Shown here in pieces: positions 1-5,420 of a stretch of 21,288 nt of DNA. The notes below the pieces were generated by a model. That model did no database searches and had not been told where the DNA came from. It worked only from the letters and a program-made list of their open reading frames with translations. The first letter of the stretch is position 1. The number at the start of each line of letters is the position of its first letter. This DNA is from Treponema_I sp045597345 (GTDB lineage Bacteria; Spirochaetota; Spirochaetia; Treponematales; Treponemataceae): positions 1 to 21,288 of the forward strand of contig JAZLJW010000298.1 in NCBI GenBank assembly GCA_045597345.1, in the 5' to 3' direction. The position numbers and the translations under genes are program-made.

Positions 1-78
1 TTGCAAAATCTGCTAAGCTTTTCAAGGCTTTGCAACTCTTTTCTAGCTCACCGCTGCATTACTGCGTCGGTGAATGAG

Positions 79-125
79 ACTATATACCAACTTACCTTTT
101 CCTGTCAATAAAAAGTTTTCACTTT
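79..125 (-). promoter_or_regulatory. Strong sigma70-type promoter firing out of the left edge
   Basis: On the minus strand a consensus TTGACA (103-108) is followed after exactly 16 bp by TATATA (81-86). A-tract DNA resembling an UP element lies just upstream (109-131). Transcription would start near 74 and run toward position 1 and beyond. The transcribed stretch 1-74 contains a small CACCG/CGGTG inverted pair and no convincing ORF or Shine-Dalgarno. A consensus -35, a 16-bp spacer and an A-rich upstream element are typical of rRNA and tRNA operon promoters, so a stable-RNA operon beyond the edge is a fair inference. The product itself is not visible. Confidence 0.6.
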
Positions 126-164
126 TTTACGGTTTTTTGAAGAAAATTATGTTCTGGTCTTTAA

Positions 165-206
165 AACAAAAAAGGGAGCATCACCAGTATTGTAACGCTC
201 CCTTTG
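165..206 (-). terminator. Rho-independent terminator of the hydrogenase operon
   Basis: The perfect stem aaagggagc (171-179) / gctcccttt (197-205) encloses a 17-nt loop. On the minus strand it is followed by a T-rich run. It sits 34 bp past the stop codon of the group B hydrogenase, as expected for the end of that transcript. Confidence 0.85.
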
Positions 207-239
207 TCTCATGAAATATCAATTAATTTCATTGCTTTA

Positions 240-1709
240 TCAGCCTTCAGAACCCGCTTCAACATATTTTTTAAGCTGATTTGCAGCAATTTTCGGATTG
301 GCAATAACTGAAGGACCAGCAATACAGCCGCCTTCACATGACATTACCTCAACCATATTCGGTGTCTCTGGTGTTGCAGGAACTTCACCTGCTTGGATTT
401 TTCCAAACTGCATCAGCATTTTCATACCGTTTTTATCAAGACCATTGATAATTGCAGGACGCAGAATTGAAGGATCCTTGAGACGAACCTTAACGGCATT
501 GGCTACACCACCAGTAATTGCAAAATTACGACCGCTGGCAGTCGGAGCTTTTTCACCTTCAGGTAATTCCGCAGCTACTTCCTGACCAATATCAATTTCT
601 TTGGCAATGAACAGTGCACCGATTTCTTCTACACTAAGTACATAATCAACATACTCGTCTTTCATGCCTTCTTTACGTTTTGCAAGACAGGGTCCAATGA
701 ATACTGCTACACACTCACTGTCAGCTTCTTTAGCCAGCTTAGCTGTATAGTGCATTGGACTTCTGGTATCAGAAACACATGGATTAAGGGCCGGAACATG
801 TTTGCGTACGGCTGCAACATAAGCAGGACAACAACTGGTGGTCATCAGTTTATCACCGCGTTCCATGCGTTCTACAAACTCGTGAGATTCCAAATCAGCA
901 CAGATATCTGCACCTTTTGCAACTTCCATGGCACTGGTGAATCCAGCTTTTACCAGAGCAGCTTCCAGCTGTCCGCTTGAAGCACGGAATTGAGCTGCAA
1001 TAGCAGGAGCATACATGGCTACAACTTTCTTTCCTGCCAGAATATGTTTCAGAACATCAATAAGCTGACTGCGGTCCATCATTGCACCAAAAGGACATTC
1101 GCTCATACAATGACCACAGGCGATACATTTGTCATAGTCAATATGTTCGCGTCCACTGTCATCCTTACTGATTGCTCCCACCGGACAAGCTTCTTCACAT
1201 GGTACAGGAATCTTGATAATGGCATGATACGGACAGTTCTGCATACACAGACCACAGTTAACACATTTATCTTCTGCAATGCGGGCACGTCCATTTTCTA
1301 CACTGATAGCTTTACGGCCACAGTTCATCATACAAGGACGGGCATAACAGGCCTGGCAGGCATTTGTTACCATGTAATGTGATTTTACACAGGCATTACA
1401 GGCATCATGCAGTACGGTCAGAATTTCTTCTCCCGGTTTTTCACGGCTCAAAGCTTCTGTTACGTAGTCTGCAAGACGTTTTTCATCATCATAATCATCT
1501 ACAGAACAACCAAGACGGGCGATTACACGCTGCCGGATAATTTCACGGTCATGATGGATGCAGCAGTGAAAAGGCTGAGCACCGCGGGGCATCATCTGGC
1601 GTGGAATCAGGTGAACACCATTTTCCAGATTACCTTCAAGCATGAGCTTTGCAAGGCGAACCAGAATTTCGCGTTTTATGTGCGCGGTGTTGTTGTTGAT
1701 GTTAAGCAT
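240..1709 (-). CDS. [FeFe] hydrogenase, group B type
   Basis: Iron-only hydrogenase, probably a cytoplasmic enzyme coupling ferredoxin-type electron carriers to H2 turnover. Numbering is from the ATG at 1709 (489 aa). The three H-cluster signatures are TSCCPAY (about 291-297; C293 at the proton-transfer position, C294 a ligand), GPCLAKRKE (C341) and EVMSCEGGCIAGP (C458, C462). GPC in place of MPC and the C-terminal GGCIAGP are group B traits rather than group A. The N-terminal half is cysteine-rich (C104/C107/C118/C121/C126/C130), followed by ferredoxin-like cysteines at 149-159 and 195-205, so several [4Fe-4S] clusters are expected. An in-frame TTG at 1721 would add four residues, but GAGG lies between it and the ATG at 1709 at ideal spacing, so ATG is the start. 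The start overlaps the preceding [2Fe-2S] gene by 8 bp, suggesting translational coupling. Maturases HydEFG are not in the window. Confidence 0.9.
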   Translation of the reverse strand: MLNINNNTAHIKREILVRLAKLMLEGNLENGVHLIPRQMMPRGAQPFHCCIHHDREIIRQRVIARLGCSVDDYDDEKRLADYVTEALSREKPGEEILTVLHDACNACVKSHYMVTNACQACYARPCMMNCGRKAISVENGRARIAEDKCVNCGLCMQNCPYHAIIKIPVPCEEACPVGAISKDDSGREHIDYDKCIACGHCMSECPFGAMMDRSQLIDVLKHILAGKKVVAMYAPAIAAQFRASSGQLEAALVKAGFTSAMEVAKGADICADLESHEFVERMERGDKLMTTSCCPAYVAAVRKHVPALNPCVSDTRSPMHYTAKLAKEADSECVAVFIGPCLAKRKEGMKDEYVDYVLSVEEIGALFIAKEIDIGQEVAAELPEGEKAPTASGRNFAITGGVANAVKVRLKDPSILRPAIINGLDKNGMKMLMQFGKIQAGEVPATPETPNMVEVMSCEGGCIAGPSVIANPKIAANQLKKYVEAGSEG

Positions 1710-1965
1710 ATTTTTCCTCAAGTTTTGAAATTACGCTCTGTAATGTAGCGCTTTCGATTATTTCATCATCGATCAAAACAAAAGGAGCTTTACCCTGACC
1801 GGTATCTTTTGCGCCACGTTTGCACAATTCCATGCAGGTACGACCTTCAATTTCTACCTTATCCTTAAGGTGTTCCGGCAACTGTTCAGGCAAAAGCAGC
1901 AGTTCAGATGCGCCCATAACATAGCAGTGAGTTCCAGTACAGATTACAACTTTTGTTTTTTCCAT
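1702..1965 (-). CDS. NuoE/thioredoxin-like [2Fe-2S] ferredoxin (second copy)
   Basis: Small 87-aa protein with the C-x4-C ... C-x3-C pattern of the thioredoxin-fold [2Fe-2S] family: C9, C14, C44 and C48. The family includes the C-terminal half of NuoE and HydC/HndA-type subunits. It probably passes electrons to or from the group B hydrogenase, whose start codon it overlaps by 8 bp. The start is supported by GGAGGA seven bases upstream of the ATG. It shares fold and cysteine spacing with the 79-aa protein at 5062-5301 but differs clearly in sequence, so the locus carries two distinct small electron carriers. A free-standing protein of this size is too short to be a complete NuoE, which has an extra N-terminal helical domain. 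Confidence 0.85.
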   Translation of the reverse strand: MEKTKVVICTGTHCYVMGASELLLLPEQLPEHLKDKVEIEGRTCMELCKRGAKDTGQGKAPFVLIDDEIIESATLQSVISKLEEKYA

Positions 1966-2030
1966 GAGTATTCCTCCGATCGATGGCCCATTCTAACTAT
2001 TTTTTAATAAATAGAGAATAGGTTATAGAT

Positions 2031-2052
2031 AAAAAAAGCACTATTGATGCTT
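2031..2052 (-). terminator. Weak stem with U-tract inside the hydrogenase locus
   Basis: A short stem aagca (2036-2040) / tgctt (2048-2052) with a 7-nt loop is followed on the minus strand by a run of Ts. It lies just past the phosphatase stop codon, in the only sizeable gap (91 bp) of the operon. It may act as a partial terminator separating the sensory genes from the second [2Fe-2S] protein and the group B hydrogenase. The rest of the gap is AT-rich and could hold an internal promoter, but no clear one was found. Confidence 0.4.
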
Positions 2053-2056
2053 AAAA

Positions 2057-3259
2057 TCAGTAATAATGTATTTCTACTTCCTTCAAATATTTTTCCTGAA
2101 GAAGATTTGCAATTTTTTTGATGACATTACGGCGGATTTCAAGTTCTACCGGCATGTTTGGATCCTGATGAGCTTCATTGATCTTCGTACCGACAGCGAA
2201 ATGAATCCGGTCACTATCCAGAAACATATCAACCATGCGGGTTGCAGCATTGGATTTAAGATTTTCAGTATGCGCACCATTTTCCAGCAGCTCTGAGACT
2301 TTACCCATGGTAATGATACCTTCGGTAATCATGTCAGCACCTTCCATTTCTGACATAGGAGGAACTGCCGGATCAAAATTCTTCAGGTCTACCGTTACCG
2401 GCCGATTCAATTCACGGCTGATGATATTTGCCGTAGTTCCACCACAGATAATCTTCCGGCCATCAAATGTTTCAAAAAGATGAGCATATTCTGCATCAGC
2501 TTCCTTGAAAACAGGTGGTCCGGTTAGAACCAGCATATCCCGGGGATTCCGGAAATATACTACGCCACAGGTTATATCATCTTTAGGCTTAAAGGCATCG
2601 TGACTGGATGCCTGCTGCACTACTTTCCGGGCCAACTCCCGTGCACTGATTGTTGGATCATTATCAATGCATTCAAGAATGAAAGCCTGAACATTGAGCC
2701 ATCCCCATCCGAAAGGATAGGCATTGCTTCCCATACCAGACTGTGTAACTCCATCACTGAAGAAAACAAGACGATCGCCAGGCCGGGCAGCATAAGTTGA
2801 GTAATTCAGAAACGCATCAATACGTGGTGCTGTTTTTTTGTTCTTCCGGTGAAGTTCGGTAATTTCCTTAATCGGTTCAACTACCGTATTCTGACGGATA
2901 AGAACATACGGCGGATTATCATATTCCATGATGCGGACCATGGCACTGGGTTCAATATCAACAAGAGTAAATGTTGCATAACTGATACCACGTTCCTTAT
3001 CAACCGGCAGCGTATTCATGATGATTTCAGCAGCACGTTTGATAGGAATATCAGCAGCAATAAACTGCGTTGCCATAGTTGCTGTAAGGGTTGCAAGAAC
3101 ACCGGCTTTAATACCGCTTCCCAGTCCATCCGACAGAGCCGTAATTACACGACCATCGGCCGGATTTTTCTGGGACATAAACATGTCACCGGGAGCCTGC
3201 ATCTTGTGCTTACAGTACTGGAAATATCCTACTTCGATAAAAGTATTATCCATTGCCAT
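2057..3259 (-). CDS. SpoIIE/PP2C-type serine phosphatase linked to the sensory hydrogenase
   Basis: 400-aa cytoplasmic protein. Residues about 15-237 match the PP2C_SIG/SpoIIE fold: GDMF (D25), the metal-binding SDGLGSG (D44), VFFSDGV (D169) and the closing KPKDDIT (D227, D228). All expected acidic metal ligands are present, so it should be an active Mn/Mg-dependent phosphoserine/threonine phosphatase. Residues about 245-400 form an extra C-terminal region that I cannot assign to a named domain. PAS-containing group C hydrogenases are known to sit beside Ser/Thr phosphatase or kinase genes, and this pair fits: the start lies 5 bp after the HydS stop. An AGG about 8 bp upstream supports the first ATG. 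Its substrate, presumably an anti-sigma-antagonist-like or other phosphoprotein, is not encoded nearby. Confidence 0.85.
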   Translation of the reverse strand: MAMDNTFIEVGYFQYCKHKMQAPGDMFMSQKNPADGRVITALSDGLGSGIKAGVLATLTATMATQFIAADIPIKRAAEIIMNTLPVDKERGISYATFTLVDIEPSAMVRIMEYDNPPYVLIRQNTVVEPIKEITELHRKNKKTAPRIDAFLNYSTYAARPGDRLVFFSDGVTQSGMGSNAYPFGWGWLNVQAFILECIDNDPTISARELARKVVQQASSHDAFKPKDDITCGVVYFRNPRDMLVLTGPPVFKEADAEYAHLFETFDGRKIICGGTTANIISRELNRPVTVDLKNFDPAVPPMSEMEGADMITEGIITMGKVSELLENGAHTENLKSNAATRMVDMFLDSDRIHFAVGTKINEAHQDPNMPVELEIRRNVIKKIANLLQEKYLKEVEIHYY

Positions 3260-3264
3260 AACCG

Positions 3265-5049
3265 TTACCTGCCGGAATCCTCATCATCACCGGCAAAAGA
3301 CTCGATGATGCTGTTAAGGATCGATTCTGTTTCTGCTGCGTTTTCTCCCAGCAGGAATGCAATCTTCTGTACTACAGACAGGTTCTTGTCGATTACTTTC
3401 TTTGCCTGATTGATGATGCGGTTACGCTGTACCTGAGGAGCAGTAATGTCTTCTACTACACCACCGGCACACTCATTCTTTTCAATGGCAAATACGGTTA
3501 CATGATAGATTTTCTTACCGTTACGGAATTCACGCTCAATAACATCAGGGCCATTGGCAGAAATAACATCGGTAAAGAACCGTGCCATATCTGAAATTTT
3601 ACGGAGATCAGCTCCTTCAAGACCTGGAAGAGCTTCAAACATCTCTTCTACATCAGGCCCCATAAGAGTGGCAAAATTTCTGTTGCAGTCAACAATGTTC
3701 AAATCCTTATCAGCAATAACAACACCGCTGGGAATTGACCGCATAAGAGCATTTGCTTTTTTCTGGGCAAGTTTTCTCATGTACGAAACACACATGGTCT
3801 TTTCTGCATGTTTATCAAGCATGGCACAGGCAAATGAGCGACAGGTGTCGTACCCACAGCAGGCGCAGTTCAACTCATCTTCAAGGGTGTATTTACCAAC
3901 AGACTTCAGAGCAGAACGGATTTCTTCCTCGCTGTAATGTGTTTCAGAAGCAGGATCAACCGGAAGCGTTCCCGTTAAGTCGGGTTTCATTTCAAGAAGA
4001 GCAGGATTCAGAATTTTGTCGGTATTTCTGGCATAATCAAAAATCGTAATGCTTTTAGCAGCAGTTGAGCCCAGTTTGGAAGCACTTGGGCCGTTGATAC
4101 ATCCACCCGGGCAACTCAAAAATTCAATGAATACCGGAGTTGTAATTTCTTTTGGATTCAGATCGGCAAACACCGGACCGATACGGTAAATTCCTGAATA
4201 GTTGAACATACGGACATCGTTAAGGCCTTCGTACATTGCAACAGCCTGCCCCATACCACCTTCTACCGGATACAGAGAACTTTTTGCTGCACGATGCGGA
4301 ATGAATTCTTCGTAAAGGGCGCCTGACTCGTACTGTTTCCTGATGGCACTGGGGCGCATTTCAGGCTTTGCAGTCTGCTCTTCAAGCTGATTCATCCATT
4401 TCCGTAAATCAGAGAAAGTAATGGCAGCGTCAATTTCGTTAAATACATCGGATTCCCGTTTCTTTGCAATACAGGGGCCGATAAAAACAACACCGATGTC
4501 ATCACCATACATTTTCTTCAGATACCGGGCATGAGCCATCAACGGAGAAGCAGTATCACAGATATAGGGAGCATATTCAGGATGCTGCTGCTTGATGTAT
4601 TCAACGGCAGCGGGACAAGCAGAAGACAGGAACAGCTTCTGTTCAATTTCTCCGGCAGCAGAAGCACGCAGCATGTGAGCAGTTTCATGAGTTACAAGAT
4701 CGGCACCTATGGCAGTTTCAGATACACCGGAAAAACCCAGAGCTTTCAAAATGCCGACAAGGACTTCCACCGGGTAGTCAGGAAATTCACTGGCAAATGA
4801 TGGAGCAAGCGATGCAATAACTTTCTGCTTAACATTCAGAAGCTGTTTGGTGCGGCTTAAATCGTCACGAATATGTTTTGCATGAGAAGGACAGTTAATT
4901 ACACAGTTACCGCATAATACGCAAAGCTGCGGAACAACCATGGCATGTCCGCCTTCAACGCGGATGGCCTTGCAGGGACAATTGCGGACACATTTATAAC
5001 AGTCCTGACATTCAGTCTGTTCGGTATAAATCGGATAAAGAAAATTCAT
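3265..5049 (-). CDS. hydS: PAS-domain sensory [FeFe] hydrogenase (group C, HydS-like)
   Basis: 594-aa predicted H2/redox sensor. Domains in order: two [4Fe-4S] ferredoxin motifs (C14/17/20/24 and C43/46/49/53); the hydrogenase domain (about 70-340) with SSACP (C145), GPCIAKKRE (C193) and LSCPGGCINGPS (C313, C317); a C-x2-C-x4-C-x16-C four-cysteine cluster motif (C395, C398, C403, C420) of the Fes type; and a PAS domain from about 430 to 540. Residue A144 replaces the proton-relay cysteine that active enzymes have just before the first H-cluster ligand. This substitution is known in sensory hydrogenases and predicts low turnover. A C-terminal helix (about 541-588) could relay the signal. The start has AGGA nine bases upstream. 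The gene lies 12 bp after a small [2Fe-2S] protein and 5 bp before the phosphatase that probably transmits the signal. No kinase domain is fused. Confidence 0.9.
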   Translation of the reverse strand: MNFLYPIYTEQTECQDCYKCVRNCPCKAIRVEGGHAMVVPQLCVLCGNCVINCPSHAKHIRDDLSRTKQLLNVKQKVIASLAPSFASEFPDYPVEVLVGILKALGFSGVSETAIGADLVTHETAHMLRASAAGEIEQKLFLSSACPAAVEYIKQQHPEYAPYICDTASPLMAHARYLKKMYGDDIGVVFIGPCIAKKRESDVFNEIDAAITFSDLRKWMNQLEEQTAKPEMRPSAIRKQYESGALYEEFIPHRAAKSSLYPVEGGMGQAVAMYEGLNDVRMFNYSGIYRIGPVFADLNPKEITTPVFIEFLSCPGGCINGPSASKLGSTAAKSITIFDYARNTDKILNPALLEMKPDLTGTLPVDPASETHYSEEEIRSALKSVGKYTLEDELNCACCGYDTCRSFACAMLDKHAEKTMCVSYMRKLAQKKANALMRSIPSGVVIADKDLNIVDCNRNFATLMGPDVEEMFEALPGLEGADLRKISDMARFFTDVISANGPDVIEREFRNGKKIYHVTVFAIEKNECAGGVVEDITAPQVQRNRIINQAKKVIDKNLSVVQKIAFLLGENAAETESILNSIIESFAGDDEDSGR

Positions 5050-5061
5050 ATGAAATCCTAT

Positions 5062-5301
5062 TTACAATCCCAGTTCATGGCGGAGAATCAGTTCAAGACC
5101 TGCAGGTTCTACCTGAGTAAACATCTTTCCGTTAATCTTCACATTAGGGCCACCTTTGCATTCATTCTCACAAAGACATCCCTTAAAACGAACCTGATCA
5201 CTTAATCCATGTTCTTCAACAAATTTCTGAATAAATGCTGCATTCAGACTGTTTCCCCGGCTAAAGCAGGAACTGCCCATACAAATGGTTATTTCTGTCA
5301 C
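5062..5301 (-). CDS. NuoE/thioredoxin-like [2Fe-2S] ferredoxin (first gene of hydrogenase operon)
   Basis: 79-aa protein with C7-x4-C12 and C44-x3-C48, the thioredoxin-like [2Fe-2S] pattern, plus an extra C42. It most likely exchanges electrons with the adjacent sensory hydrogenase. The start is a GTG at 5301 preceded by AGAGG with a 9-base gap. The next in-frame Met lies at residue 8, after the first cluster cysteine, so it would destroy the motif. The gene leads the operon and is followed after 12 bp by hydS. Confidence 0.85.
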   Translation of the reverse strand: MTEITICMGSSCFSRGNSLNAAFIQKFVEEHGLSDQVRFKGCLCENECKGGPNVKINGKMFTQVEPAGLELILRHELGL

Positions 5302-5340
5302 TTTTTTCTGCCTCTTTTCTACAGAGTTTTAGTTTGATTC

Positions 5341-5369
5341 ATTTTACCATGAAAAAAGGCAGCGGTAAA
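5341..5369 (-). promoter_or_regulatory. Candidate promoter of the hydrogenase operon
   Basis: On the minus strand TTTACC (5364-5369) and TAAAAT (5341-5346) are separated by 17 bp. The resulting leader to the GTG at 5301 would be about 30 nt. The -35 overlaps the left arm and loop of the terminator of the upstream cyclase gene, so the two signals share DNA. The -35 is a 4/6 match, so this is tentative. Confidence 0.4.
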
Positions 5370-5388
5370 AAAAATCCGCTGCCTTTTT
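5352..5388 (-). terminator. Terminator of the CHASE2 adenylate cyclase gene
   Basis: A perfect 8-bp GC stem, ggcagcgg (5358-5365) / ccgctgcc (5376-5383), is flanked by six As and five Ts. On the minus strand the hairpin is followed by TTTTTT. It lies about 35 bp past the cyclase stop and separates it from the hydrogenase operon. The flanking As would also allow termination on the plus strand, but no plus-strand gene needs it. Confidence 0.85.
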
Positions 5389-5420
5389 GATAAATTTTTA
5401 GCGATATATATAACCGTTTG

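Noticed and set aside
1710..1721. TTG start giving the group B hydrogenase four extra residues
   Set aside because: The GAGG Shine-Dalgarno lies within this segment and serves the ATG at 1709.
240..5301. Part of a NADH dehydrogenase or electron-bifurcating HydABC complex
   Set aside because: No NuoF-like flavin/NAD-binding subunit is present, and the small [2Fe-2S] proteins lack the NuoE N-terminal domain.
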